DNA of 64,000 bases from Thermohalobaculum sp039513195 (GTDB taxonomy: Bacteria; Pseudomonadota; Alphaproteobacteria; Rhodobacterales; Rhodobacteraceae): positions 62,001 through 126,000 of the forward strand of contig JBCCRM010000005.1 of NCBI GenBank assembly GCA_039513195.1. Reading direction: 5' to 3'. Position numbers and translations under genes: made by a program. Below the pieces are notes generated by a model that saw nothing but the letters and a program-made list of their open reading frames with translations, had not been told where the DNA came from and searched no databases. Shown one piece after another: positions 43,350-51,962 of this stretch. Position 1 is the first letter of the stretch, and every line of letters starts with the position of its first letter.

Positions 43350-43886
43350 CTATACTGCGCCGACATACTCGCCGCGGGCCGGATAGCTCTTCTCGATGGC
43401 GAAATCCAACGCCTTCACCAGCTCCGAGAAGTGCGGACGGACAAAGGGCATGGTCTGCACCGAGCCGTAATAGAGCGCGCCGTCGGGCGAGACCATGAAC
43501 AGCCCCGGTTCCGAGAAGAGGGCCGGCTCCTCGATCCCGATAGACGTCTTGCCCCGCGAGGTCGAGATGTAGAGGCCCCATTCCTTCGCCTTTGCGAGGC
43601 CGAGGCCGTAGCCAATGCGCAGCGACGGGGAGTCGATCTTGTCGGCCATCGCCTGGGCGCGGTCTTGAGGGTCCGAGGAGATGGCGATGGTCCCGACCCC
43701 ACGCTCGGCGAAGGCGGGGGTCAGCTTGGCGAGCTCGCCCAGATAGCCCGCGCAGATCGGGCAGTGGAGACCGCGATAGAAGCAGACGACGGTGCCCCTT
43801 TCGGAGCTTTCCTTGGCGAGGTCGAAGGTCTCTCCGCTGAGGGTCGGGACCTGGAGGTCGGGTACGGGACGGCGGGGGATCAGCAT
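43350..43886 (-). CDS. Peroxiredoxin-like (AhpC/TSA) protein
   Basis: The 178-residue protein is a thioredoxin-fold peroxiredoxin. The active site reads CFYRGLHCPICAGYLGEL, where the threonine of the usual TxxC is absent and CPIC resembles a thioredoxin-type redox pair; this is common in the peroxiredoxin-like family. It probably reduces peroxides or protein thiols in the cytoplasm. It lies upstream of the photolyase-like gene on the same strand, separated by 219 bp without a gene. Confidence 0.85.
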   Translation of the reverse strand: MLIPRRPVPDLQVPTLSGETFDLAKESSERGTVVCFYRGLHCPICAGYLGELAKLTPAFAERGVGTIAISSDPQDRAQAMADKIDSPSLRIGYGLGLAKAKEWGLYISTSRGKTSIGIEEPALFSEPGLFMVSPDGALYYGSVQTMPFVRPHFSELVKALDFAIEKSYPARGEYVGAV

Positions 43887-44024
43887 GGCACTCTCCGTTT
43901 GGGTCAGGGCAAAACGCGCTGCGATCTAGCAGCTTCTCGCGCCGCATCATTGCACGTTTGCGGGAGGCATGTTTCAGCCGGTAGGAACCCCGGTCAAGAC
44001 TCTGAAGACGAGGGAAAAACCGGG

Positions 44025-44066
44025 TGCACGGCGCATGCACATCCTATGCACAACGCATATGCATAC
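44025..44066 (+). promoter_or_regulatory. TGCAC repeat array upstream of hutH
   Basis: TGCAC occurs at 44025, 44036 and 44047, with an exact 11-bp period, followed by ATATGCATAC near 44058. These sites are about 125-165 bp before the hutH start. Helical phasing suggests a regulator-binding array, perhaps for a HutC- or activator-type protein; no hut regulator gene is nearby. Confidence 0.4.
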
Positions 44067-44190
44067 TGTTTCGGTCGGGAATTCGGCGGGCTGCATCGGC
44101 CGTTGACAGCATCGGGTGGGCACCGTCCCATCCCGGCCGGTGCAATCGGCGGGAGGCGGGGCGGATGCGGCGCAGAGCTTGGGGGGCGCG

Positions 44191-45723
44191 GTGAGCGATC
44201 TGGTTCCCGGTACGGTAGGCTTGGACGCCCTGGCAGCGATTTGGCGGGAGGACGTGCCCATCTTCGTCGCTGAGGCGGCCCGGCCGGGTGTCGAGGCCGC
44301 AGCCCGCGCCGTTGCCGAGGCCGTGCAGGCGGGCGTCCCCGTCTATGGCGTCAATACGGGCTTCGGGAAGCTCGCCAGCACCCGGATCGCGGCGGCGGAT
44401 CTGGCGGCCTTGCAGCGCAATCTGGTCCGCTCCCACGCCGCCGGCGTCGGCCCGCCTCTGGCCGAGGACGCGGTGCGCCTGATCCTCGCCCTGAAGGCGA
44501 TATCCTTGGCACGCGGCGCCTCCGGCGTGCGGTGGGAGTTGGTGGCGCTGCTGGAGGGGATGCGGCGGACCGGCGTGGTGCCGGAGATCCCGGCGCAAGG
44601 CTCGGTCGGCGCGTCGGGGGATCTGGCGCCGCTCGCGCATCTCGCCTGTGCGATGATCGGCGAGGGCAACGCCGCTTGGCAGGGCGTTCAGATGGCGGCG
44701 CGGGATGCCCTGACGCAGGCGGGGCTGCATCCGGTGGCCCTGATGCCGAAGGAAGGGTTGGCGCTGATCAACGGCACCCAGGTATCGACGGCGCTGGCGC
44801 TGGTCGGCCTTTTCCGCGCCTGGGACGTCGCGCGGACGGCGTTGATCACGGGTGCCATGGCGACCGATGCGGCGATGGGCTCCTCGGCGCCGTTCCGGCC
44901 GGAGATTCAGGCCCTGCGCGGCCACCGGGGCCAGACCGAGGCTGCGGCGGCGCTTCGCGGGCTGATGGCGGGATCGGAGATCCGGGAGAGCCATCGCGAG
45001 GGCGACGACCGGGTGCAGGACCCCTACTGCCTGCGCTGCCAGCCGCAGGTGATGGGCGCCTGTTTCGACCTGATGCGCCAGGCCGGCGACGTGCTGCGGA
45101 TCGAGGCGAATGCAGTGACCGACAACCCTCTGGTGACGGCGGCGGGTGAGATCCTCTCGGGCGGCAATTTCCATGGCGAGCCGGTGGCCTTCGCCGCCGA
45201 CCAGATCGCGCTGGCCGTGGCCGAGATTGGCAGCCTGGCGCAGCGGCGGATCGCGCTGTTGGTGGACCCGGCGCTGTCCTTCGGGCTGCCGCCGTTTCTG
45301 ACGCCGGAGCCTGGGCTGAATTCGGGGTTCATGGTGGCGGAGGTGACCTCGGCGGCGCTGATGTCCGAGAACCGGCAGCGGGCGGCGCCGGCCTCGATCG
45401 ATTCGACGCCGACCAGCGCGAACCAGGAGGACCATGTCTCGATGTCCTGCCACGGGGCGCGGCGGCTTCTCGAGATGCTCGACAATCTGGAACGGATCAT
45501 TGGGATCGAGGCGGTGGTCGCGGCGCAAGGGGTGGAGCTGCGCGGACCGCTGGCGACCAGCCCGCGGCTGGTGGCGGCGGTCTCCGCCCTGCGTGAGGCC
45601 GTGCCGCCCCTGGGACCGGACCGGATTGTGGCCGGGGATCTGGAGGCGGCGGCGGCGCTGGTCCGGAACGGTGTGCTGGTTGCCGCGGCGGGCGCGGGGG
45701 ATCTGCCGGATCTGTCAGCCTAA
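44191..45723 (+). CDS. hutH: Histidine ammonia-lyase
   Basis: The 510-residue enzyme removes ammonia from histidine to give urocanate, the first step of histidine breakdown. The self-made MIO cofactor triad Ala-Ser-Gly is in GSVGASGDLAPLAH. The substrate-binding tyrosine (VPVYGVNTGFGKL) and SANQEDHVSM near the C terminus are intact. A GTG at 44191 preceded by GGGGGG gives the family length. A GTG at 44116 lacks a ribosome-binding site. It is followed by a GNAT gene and hutU; hutI, hutF and hutG are not in the window. Confidence 0.95.
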   Translation: MSDLVPGTVGLDALAAIWREDVPIFVAEAARPGVEAAARAVAEAVQAGVPVYGVNTGFGKLASTRIAAADLAALQRNLVRSHAAGVGPPLAEDAVRLILALKAISLARGASGVRWELVALLEGMRRTGVVPEIPAQGSVGASGDLAPLAHLACAMIGEGNAAWQGVQMAARDALTQAGLHPVALMPKEGLALINGTQVSTALALVGLFRAWDVARTALITGAMATDAAMGSSAPFRPEIQALRGHRGQTEAAAALRGLMAGSEIRESHREGDDRVQDPYCLRCQPQVMGACFDLMRQAGDVLRIEANAVTDNPLVTAAGEILSGGNFHGEPVAFAADQIALAVAEIGSLAQRRIALLVDPALSFGLPPFLTPEPGLNSGFMVAEVTSAALMSENRQRAAPASIDSTPTSANQEDHVSMSCHGARRLLEMLDNLERIIGIEAVVAAQGVELRGPLATSPRLVAAVSALREAVPPLGPDRIVAGDLEAAAALVRNGVLVAAAGAGDLPDLSA

Positions 45724-45754
45724 AGGGGATCGCGTTCCGAAACGGTCCGGCCGG

Positions 45755-45845
45755 GCCTGCGCGGCCCGAGGCCCCGCCCAACCCACCCGCGACCTGCGCC
45801 CGGTCGGACCGCCGAGGCAGCCCCCAAGCCTCGGGCCGCGCAGGC
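45755..45845. other. Long inverted repeat after hutH
   Basis: GCCTGCGCGGCCCGAGGC (45755-45772) is repeated perfectly inverted at 45828-45845, giving an 18-bp GC stem with a 55-base loop. A second pair, GTCAAGGG near 45953 with CCCTTGAC near 45998, lies further on. The 397-bp gap between hutH and the GNAT gene holds these structures and no credible gene. They may end or process the hutH transcript. Confidence 0.55.
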
Positions 45846-46120
45846 GGCGCCGGGTCCGGTTCTGCGACCATGGCGGGTGCAGCGCAGGCAAGGGGCTGAG
45901 AGGACCGCGCGGCGCGGTCTCGCCCCAGCCTGCCCGGAACGATCCTGGCCGCGTCAAGGGTGAACCGCGCGGGGCGCGCGGCCGCGGTGACCCGCGGCCC
46001 TTGACCCGTCCGGTCGTACCGGGCCCGTCGCAGTATGTCGGCGATTGGCGGACGGCCTTGTGGATGCCGCAATCCCCGCCCAAGTCCTAGAGCGCCGCGA
46101 CGCGCGCCGGGGAGAGCGGA

Positions 46121-46768
46121 ATGAGTGGGCACGAGACAGCCCTTGCAGGATCGGACGCAGGCGAGGCGGGGCTGCGGCTGCTGTCCCCCGTGCCCGAGGC
46201 GCTCTGCGATGCTGCCTATGACGTCTATCTCGACGCGTTCTGGCCCAAGCTCGCCGTCGCGCTCGGCGATCGGGTGCGGGCGGCTGCTGTGCTGCGCCCG
46301 ACCCTCTGCCCCGGCCGGGCCGTGGCGGCGGTGATGGGCGGGCGGTTGCTCGGGGTTGCCGGGTTTCACCTTGGCGGGGCGTTCCTCGATCCCGGCTGGG
46401 CGGATCTTCGCCGGGTTTATGGGCGCTGGAGCACGCCCTGGCGGAGTGCTTTGCTGAGCCTCTACGACCGCGCGCCGGAGCCTGGCGAGTTCCTGATGGA
46501 TGGGATCGCGGTGAGCGCCGAGACCCGAGGCCGGGGCGTCGGCAGCGCGCTCTTGGGCGCCGTCGAGACGCAAGCGCGGGCGCAGGGCGCCCAGTGGATC
46601 CGCCTCGACGTCGTTGCCGAGAACGACGGCGCCCGGCGCCTCTATGAGCGGCACGGTTTCGCGGTGGCCGGCCGGCGGTCGAACCGGGTTTGGAGCCCGC
46701 TGCTCGGGTTTTCCGCCGCCATCCGGATGCGCAAGGATCTGCGGCACGGCGAGCCGCCGGATCGCTAG
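46121..46768 (+). CDS. GNAT-family N-acetyltransferase
   Basis: The 215-residue protein has a GNAT acetyl-CoA-binding domain with FLMDGIAVSAETRGRGVGSAL (the RGRGVG pyrophosphate loop) and RLDVVAENDGARRLYERHGF. The acceptor is unknown. It lies between hutH and hutU with 55 bp to hutU, so it may act on histidine, urocanate or a related amine, but GNAT genes often sit next to unrelated genes. GGGGAGAGCGG precedes the ATG. Confidence 0.85.
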   Translation: MSGHETALAGSDAGEAGLRLLSPVPEALCDAAYDVYLDAFWPKLAVALGDRVRAAAVLRPTLCPGRAVAAVMGGRLLGVAGFHLGGAFLDPGWADLRRVYGRWSTPWRSALLSLYDRAPEPGEFLMDGIAVSAETRGRGVGSALLGAVETQARAQGAQWIRLDVVAENDGARRLYERHGFAVAGRRSNRVWSPLLGFSAAIRMRKDLRHGEPPDR

Positions 46769-46823
46769 GCAAGCCCGCGGTTTCCTGCCATCGTCGGCCG
46801 AGCCCAACCGCGAGTGCAGCCAG

Positions 46824-48494
46824 ATGACCGATCCCCGCCATAACCTTCGCACCGTTCGCGCCGCCCGGGGGCCGGAGCGTTCCGCCCGCTATTGGGCGAC
46901 CGAGGCGCCGCTTCGGATGTTGATGAACAATCTCGACCCGGAGGTGGCCGAGAACCCCCATGAGCTGGTGGTCTATGGCGGCATCGGGCGCGCGGCGAGG
47001 ACCTGGGACGATTTCGACCGGATCTGTGCGAGCCTCCGCGGCCTTGCCGAGACCGAGACGCTGCTGGTGCAATCCGGCAAGCCGGTGGGGATCTTCGAGA
47101 CCCATGCCGACGCGCCGCGGGTTCTGATCGCCAATTCCAACCTGGTGCCGCATTGGGCGAGTTGGGAGCATTTCCAGGCGCTCGATAAGCGCGGGCTGAT
47201 GATGTACGGCCAGATGACCGCCGGGTCCTGGATCTATATCGGGACGCAGGGGATCGTGCAGGGCACTTACGAGACCTTTGCCGAGGCCGGGCGCCAGCAC
47301 TATGGCGGGTCGCTGGCGGGCAAATGGATCTTGACCGCGGGGCTCGGCGGTATGGGCGGCGCGCAGCCCCTCGCGGCGGTGTTCGCGGGGGCCTCCTGCC
47401 TCGCCATCGAATGCGACCCGGAACGGATCGAGATGCGGCTGCGCACCCGCTATCTCGACGCCAAGGCCGAGGGCGTCGATGAGGCACTGGCGATGATTGC
47501 GCGCTGGACCGCGGCGGGGGAGGCGAAGTCGGTGGGCCTCCTCGGCAATGCCGCCGAGATCGTGCCGGCGCTGCACCGCAGCGGCGTGCGCCCGGATCTG
47601 GTGACCGACCAGACCTCGGCCCATGACCCGACCAATGGCTATCTGCCCGCGGGCTGGAGCCTGGCCGATTGGCGTGCGCGGCGGGAGAGCGACCCGGAGA
47701 GCGTGGCCAAAGCGGCCCGCGCATCCATGCGGGACCATGTCGCGGCGATGGTGGCGTTCCACAGCGATGGGGTGCCGGTGCTCGATTACGGCAATAATAT
47801 CCGCCAGGTCGCGCTGGAGGAGGGACTGTCCGATGCCTTCGCCTTCCCGGGGTTTGTTCCGGCCTATATCCGCCCGCTGTTCTGCCGCGGCGTGGGTCCG
47901 TTCCGCTGGTGCGCGCTGAGCGGCGATCCGGAGGATATCTTTCGCACCGATGCCAAGATGAAGGAGCTTTTCCCGGAGAACGCGCATCTCCACCAGTGGC
48001 TGGACATGGCGCAAGAGCGGATCGCGTTTCAGGGGTTGCCGGCGCGGATCTGCTGGATTGGGCTCGGCGACCGGCACCGGGCGGGCCTGGCGTTCAACGA
48101 GATGGTTCGGTCGGGTGCGCTGAAGGCGCCGGTTGTGATCGGGCGGGACCACCTGGACAGCGGCTCTGTCGCGAGCCCGAACCGGGAGACCGAGGCGATG
48201 AGGGACGGTTCCGACGCGGTGTCCGACTGGCCGCTGCTGAACGCGCTGTTGAACACGGCGTCGGGGGCGACTTGGGTCAGCCTGCACCATGGCGGCGGGG
48301 TAGGCATGGGCTTCAGCCAGCATTCCGGCATGGTGATCGTCTGCGACGGGACGGAGGATGCCGACCGGCGGCTGGCTCGGGTCCTGTGGAACGACCCGGC
48401 GACCGGCGTGATGCGCCATGCCGATGCGGGCTATCCAGAGGCGATCGCCTGCGCGGAGGAGCACGGCCTGCGCCTGCCCGGAATTTTGGGCTAG
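46824..48494 (+). CDS. hutU: Urocanate hydratase
   Basis: The 556-residue enzyme adds water to urocanate to form 4-imidazolone-5-propionate, using tightly bound NAD+ as an electrophile. The NAD-binding loop GLGGMGGAQPLA, SWIYIGTQGI, the conserved cysteine in YIRPLFCRG, and LHHGGGVGMGFSQHSG are all present, and the length is the family standard. It follows hutH and the GNAT gene on the same strand. The next hut steps must be encoded elsewhere. Confidence 0.96.
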   Translation: MTDPRHNLRTVRAARGPERSARYWATEAPLRMLMNNLDPEVAENPHELVVYGGIGRAARTWDDFDRICASLRGLAETETLLVQSGKPVGIFETHADAPRVLIANSNLVPHWASWEHFQALDKRGLMMYGQMTAGSWIYIGTQGIVQGTYETFAEAGRQHYGGSLAGKWILTAGLGGMGGAQPLAAVFAGASCLAIECDPERIEMRLRTRYLDAKAEGVDEALAMIARWTAAGEAKSVGLLGNAAEIVPALHRSGVRPDLVTDQTSAHDPTNGYLPAGWSLADWRARRESDPESVAKAARASMRDHVAAMVAFHSDGVPVLDYGNNIRQVALEEGLSDAFAFPGFVPAYIRPLFCRGVGPFRWCALSGDPEDIFRTDAKMKELFPENAHLHQWLDMAQERIAFQGLPARICWIGLGDRHRAGLAFNEMVRSGALKAPVVIGRDHLDSGSVASPNRETEAMRDGSDAVSDWPLLNALLNTASGATWVSLHHGGGVGMGFSQHSGMVIVCDGTEDADRRLARVLWNDPATGVMRHADAGYPEAIACAEEHGLRLPGILG

Positions 48495-49021
48495 CACGGT
48501 CGCCAAGGCGACGGTCTTCGCAGAGCGCGGGGTCGCGTCGATCGGTGCGAGCGAGATCCCTCCGGCACCAGGCTTCGCCACAGAGCCTGCCACGGAGCCC
48601 CAAGCGGCAGCGGCCGACCGGACGGCGGCGCGATAAGCGCCCGCCCGTGGCGGTGGGTCGGGCGCTGTCCGGGCTGACACCCGAGCGCGGAGCTTTTGAG
48701 ATTGTGCAGCCAGAGGACCAGAAATGCCCTCCTCAGGCCATGGCTTGCCCGGGAGCCACCATCCGGTTGGGAGCACTGGATGGCACCTATGCACCCCCCG
48801 CGCGGGTCCGTCGGTATAGCGTTCGACCGGCAGGGCCCGCGCCCCTGGCACAAAGGCCTCGCCTCGGCTCGCCAGAGCCTCTACCAGCCTGGGATGACTG
48901 TCGGCGTCTCGCTCAAGCTCTAGGGCGTGTCAATGTTGGCATGTGTCCGCATCGAGCCGCAGTAATCGGCGGACCGATCAAGCCACTGCCGAGCTGAGAG
49001 CGTGCGGGCATTCGGGCTTGC
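48495..49021. other. 527-bp region without a supported gene
   Basis: This gap lies between convergent hutU and the XRE regulator gene. A minus-strand frame stays open across 48495-48929 but has no convincing start or recognised protein. The plus strand has only short frames. No repeat copy was found. It may be a decayed gene. Confidence 0.4.
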
Positions 49022-49891
49022 TCAACCGCTCTGCCGCGCCGCCAGTGCCAGTTCGGCGAGGCGCTCATGCACCCGGTCCGGTCCGACCAGCGATTGCCTC
49101 ACCAGCCCGTCGAAAAGCCGGGCCAGCGCACGCACCTCCTCCGCCGCCGTGACCACCAAATAGGAGCGTCCCAGATAGACCGCTGCCCGCACATTGCCGA
49201 ACACCGTGAAGGGGGCAGAGAATGTGCTTCGCCCGTCATAGAGATGCAGGCGTAGGACCGGATAGCTCGCCTCGACCACCTGCGCCATATGGCCTAACTG
49301 GCGTTGCCGCAGGCGGGGGCTGAGATCGGACCACAGCCCGGTGCCGTGGGACAGCGTCTCCAGCACCTGCACGGGCATCGCGATTTCCACATCCACGTCG
49401 CCGAGCAGGGCATTGTCCAGCATCGCCTCGCCATGTTCGAGCCGCGCCTGCGCCCGGTCGGTGTCGAGCTCGACATCCATCACCTCGGGCAGGTTCAGCA
49501 TGTCCGGGATCGTCGCGGGCACATAGCGCAGCTTCTGCCCCTCGATCTCGCGGCGCCAGAGGTCGAGAGGCGAGGTGCCATCGCGATAGATTGCCGTTTC
49601 GATCTCGACCGAGGGGGTCACCTCCGGCCCGCCCTGCGCGGCGTTCGAGAGGCCAAGCAGCCAGTCTGCGGAGACGCCGCAACGCTCGGCCAATTGGCGC
49701 AGGGTCTCGGCCCGCGGCAGGCGGTCGAGTTCCGGGTCCAGGAACTGGCTGAGCGCCGACCGGTCGGTGCCGGTCGCCCGCGCAAAGCTGGCGAGGCTCC
49801 CCGCCCGCGTCTCGATGAGCTGGCGCAGCCGGTCCCGGAACAGCCGGGCCAGTCCGCGCCGGTCGAGGCGGTAGGAGGTCGACTGTACCAT
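49022..49891 (-). CDS. XRE-family transcriptional regulator
   Basis: The 289-residue protein has an N-terminal Cro/CI-type helix-turn-helix (about residues 18-80): LARLFRDRLRQLIETRAGS, ASFARATGTDRSALSQFLD, then RAETLRQLAERCGVSADWLLGL. The remaining 200 residues form an effector-like domain I do not recognise (LPEVMDVELDTDRAQARLEHGE; AAVYLGRSYLVVTAAEEVRAL). It diverges from a desaturase gene, and a palindromic operator overlaps its start region, so autoregulation and control of the desaturase operon are likely. The ATG at 49891 has no clear ribosome-binding site; an ATG at 49909 is possible. Confidence 0.83.
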   Translation of the reverse strand: MVQSTSYRLDRRGLARLFRDRLRQLIETRAGSLASFARATGTDRSALSQFLDPELDRLPRAETLRQLAERCGVSADWLLGLSNAAQGGPEVTPSVEIETAIYRDGTSPLDLWRREIEGQKLRYVPATIPDMLNLPEVMDVELDTDRAQARLEHGEAMLDNALLGDVDVEIAMPVQVLETLSHGTGLWSDLSPRLRQRQLGHMAQVVEASYPVLRLHLYDGRSTFSAPFTVFGNVRAAVYLGRSYLVVTAAEEVRALARLFDGLVRQSLVGPDRVHERLAELALAARQSG

Positions 49892-49904
49892 GCCCGATTG
49901 TTTC

Positions 49905-49930
49905 CACATCAGCCGATGTGAAGTCACATC
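49905..49930. promoter_or_regulatory. Palindromic operator between divergent genes
   Basis: CACATC-AGCC-GATGTG (49905-49920) and the perfect dyad GATGTGA-AG-TCACATC (49915-49930) share a half-site, giving three CACATC half-sites in alternating orientation. They lie between the XRE regulator and the desaturase gene, immediately before the regulator's start. This is a strong candidate for autoregulation. Confidence 0.65.
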
Positions 49931-49996
49931 AAAAGACAGCGTCCGCATCAAATTCACGCAGTTGTTGCAGCTCGCCGGTCCCGCCATTCTGCTGCT

Positions 49997-50911
49997 ATGC
50001 AAAATTGCGATATTGAAACACGCTCGATCCGGCGGCCCCGGATCGAATGGCCCACCCTGGGCGTTTTGGCGGGGTGTTACGCGCTTTGGCTCGCAGCGAC
50101 GGCTTTGGGAACCGCGGCGCCTTGGCTGGCCGTGCCGGTGCTGGCGGTGGCGCTGACGCTGCACTCGTCGCTGCAGCACGAGGCGACCCATGGCCACCCG
50201 ACCCGGAACCGACGGCTGAACACGGCGCTGGTCTTTCCGGCGCTGGGGCTTTTCGTGCCCTATGGGCGGTTCCGCGACACCCATATGGCGCATCACCGGG
50301 ACGAGCGGCTGACCGACCCCTATGACGATCCGGAGAGCAACTATCTCGACCCGGCCATGTGGCACCGGTTGCCGGTCCCGGTGCGGGCGGTGCTGCGGGC
50401 GAACAACACGCTGCTTGGCCGGGTCCTGCTCGGGCCAGCGGTGAGCATGGCGGTGTTCTGGGTAGAGGACGCCGGTAAGATCCTGGCCGGCGATCGGCGG
50501 GTCCGGACCGCCTGGGCCGAGCACCCGTTTGCGTTGCTGCCGGTGATCGCCTGGCTCGTCTGGGTGGGCTTTCCGCTGCTGCCCTATCTCGCCGCCGCCT
50601 ATCTGGGGATGGGGATCCTGAAGATCCGCACCTTTCTGGAGCATCGCGCCCACGAGGAGGCCTGCGGCCGCACGGTGATCATCGAGGATCGCGGGCCGCT
50701 CGCCTTCCTGTTCCTCAACAACAACTTCCACGCCGTGCACCATATGCGGCCCTGGCTCGCATGGTACGAATTGCCGGGGGCCTATCGCGCCGCGCGTGGG
50801 GCGGTGTTGGCCCGGAATGCGGGGTATCGCTATCGCTCCTACGCCGAGGTGATGCGCCGGTTTCTGCTGCGCGCGAAGGACCCGGTGCCGCACCCGCTTT
50901 GGCGGCCGTGA
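49997..50911 (+). CDS. Membrane fatty acid desaturase / hydroxylase-type di-iron protein
   Basis: The 304-residue integral-membrane protein has the three histidine boxes of the fatty acid desaturase superfamily: HEATHGH, HMAHHRD and NFHAVHHM. Transmembrane segments flank the boxes (residues 20-55 and 175-205). Such enzymes introduce a double bond or hydroxyl group using a di-iron centre. The exact substrate (acyl chain, carotenoid or amino-acid lipid) is not evident. The stop overlaps the next gene's GTG start. The XRE regulator is divergent. Confidence 0.85.
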   Translation: MQNCDIETRSIRRPRIEWPTLGVLAGCYALWLAATALGTAAPWLAVPVLAVALTLHSSLQHEATHGHPTRNRRLNTALVFPALGLFVPYGRFRDTHMAHHRDERLTDPYDDPESNYLDPAMWHRLPVPVRAVLRANNTLLGRVLLGPAVSMAVFWVEDAGKILAGDRRVRTAWAEHPFALLPVIAWLVWVGFPLLPYLAAAYLGMGILKIRTFLEHRAHEEACGRTVIIEDRGPLAFLFLNNNFHAVHHMRPWLAWYELPGAYRAARGAVLARNAGYRYRSYAEVMRRFLLRAKDPVPHPLWRP

Positions 50912-51723
50912 CCCTTCCCGAGGCGCGCGCGAATGCGGCCGTGGCGGGCTTGCCGATGTATGACTGGCCGCATCTGCGCGGGGCGACGGACCGGTTTTGG
51001 GCTTTGATCCGGGATCGGCTGCGTGGCGCGGGTCTTCAGGCGCCCGAGCATCTGGCTCGGGACGGAGAGCCGGAGGCGCTGTGGACCGACCGGAGCCTGG
51101 TGCTGGCGCAGACCTGCGGGCTGCCCTACGCCCTGGCGCTGCACCACATGGTGGCGCTGGTCGGCACACCGGATTACGGATTGGCGGGCTGCCCGCCGGG
51201 GCATTACCGCAGCGCCATCGTGGTCCGGCGAGAGGATGCTCGGGAGAGGCTGGAGGCGTTTCGGGGGTCCGCGGCCGCCGTGAACAGCACATGCTCGCAG
51301 TCGGGATTTGCCGCGATCCTGGCCTCTACCGCGCCGATGGCTGCGGGCGCGCCGTTCTTTGGGGCCAAGACCGTGACCGGCAGCCATGCGCAATCGATCC
51401 GAGCCGTGGCCAGCGGCGAGGCGGAGATTGCGGCCATCGATGCCGTGACCTGGCGGCTGGCCGCGCAGTCCATGGCGGAGGCGGCGGAGCTGCGAGTCCT
51501 CGATTGGACGGAACCCACGCCAGGCCTGCCGCTGATCACCGGGCAGATCGACAAGGCATGCGCCATCTCGGCCGCCCTGGCGGAAGCGTTTGAGATCCTG
51601 GCGGCTGCCGACCGCGCCACCCTCGGCATCGAAGGCGTTGTCCGCTTCGCACGCGCCGATTACACGCCGCTTGCCGCACGGTTCCGCGCGGCGTCCGAGG
51701 CCCATGGCCTGCGGGTGCCGTAG
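50908..51723 (+). CDS. PhnD/SsuA-like substrate-binding-fold protein without signal peptide
   Basis: The 271-residue protein resembles phosphate/phosphonate-type periplasmic binding proteins: ALHHMVALVGTPDYGLAGCP, AVNSTCSQSGFAAI, VTGSHAQSIRAVASGEAEIAAID, and TPGLPLITGQID. No signal peptide precedes the domain, so it should stay in the cytoplasm, or export relies on another signal. The GTG start is inside the desaturase stop (GTGA). No ABC permease or ATPase is next to it, so it may act as a cytoplasmic sensor or ligand carrier for the desaturase or the XRE regulator. Confidence 0.78.
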   Translation: MTLPEARANAAVAGLPMYDWPHLRGATDRFWALIRDRLRGAGLQAPEHLARDGEPEALWTDRSLVLAQTCGLPYALALHHMVALVGTPDYGLAGCPPGHYRSAIVVRREDARERLEAFRGSAAAVNSTCSQSGFAAILASTAPMAAGAPFFGAKTVTGSHAQSIRAVASGEAEIAAIDAVTWRLAAQSMAEAAELRVLDWTEPTPGLPLITGQIDKACAISAALAEAFEILAAADRATLGIEGVVRFARADYTPLAARFRAASEAHGLRVP

Positions 51724-51758
51724 GCGGGTTTGTTCCCGGCGGAGAGGCTGCATCCCCG

Positions 51759-51962
51759 TCACCGCCTGCGCGTGGCGCCGTATTGCACCCAATCGGTCAG
51801 GTCGAGGTGCGACCACCTCTGAGAGACGTCGAGGCGGAAGGGCACGGTCCCGGCTCTGGCCAGGCGGACAACGTGGCCGGCGCTGCGGGTGCAGGGCGGG
51901 AAATCCGGGTCCACGATCGTGTCGGTAGCCGGGTTCCAAGTGAGGATCGTTTCGGTCGGTTT
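51759..51962 (-). pseudogene. Gene remnant cut at the edge of repeat copy C
   Basis: A minus-strand frame of 67 sense codons runs from the repeat edge to a stop at 51759. It has coding-like composition with high G+C in third positions, and text such as ILTWNPATDTIVDPDFPP and LDVSQRWSHLDLTDWVQYG. It has no start codon with a ribosome-binding site, and the TAG of the repeat immediately precedes it. It looks like the 3' end of a gene whose remainder is gone. I do not recognise the family. Confidence 0.4.

Noticed and set aside
44116..44190. Upstream GTG start for hutH
   Set aside because: No ribosome-binding site, and the added 25 residues do not match the family; the GTG at 44191 gives the usual length.
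48495..48929. Open minus-strand frame after hutU
   Set aside because: No start codon with a ribosome-binding site and no recognisable protein; it may be a decayed gene but the evidence is too thin to call.
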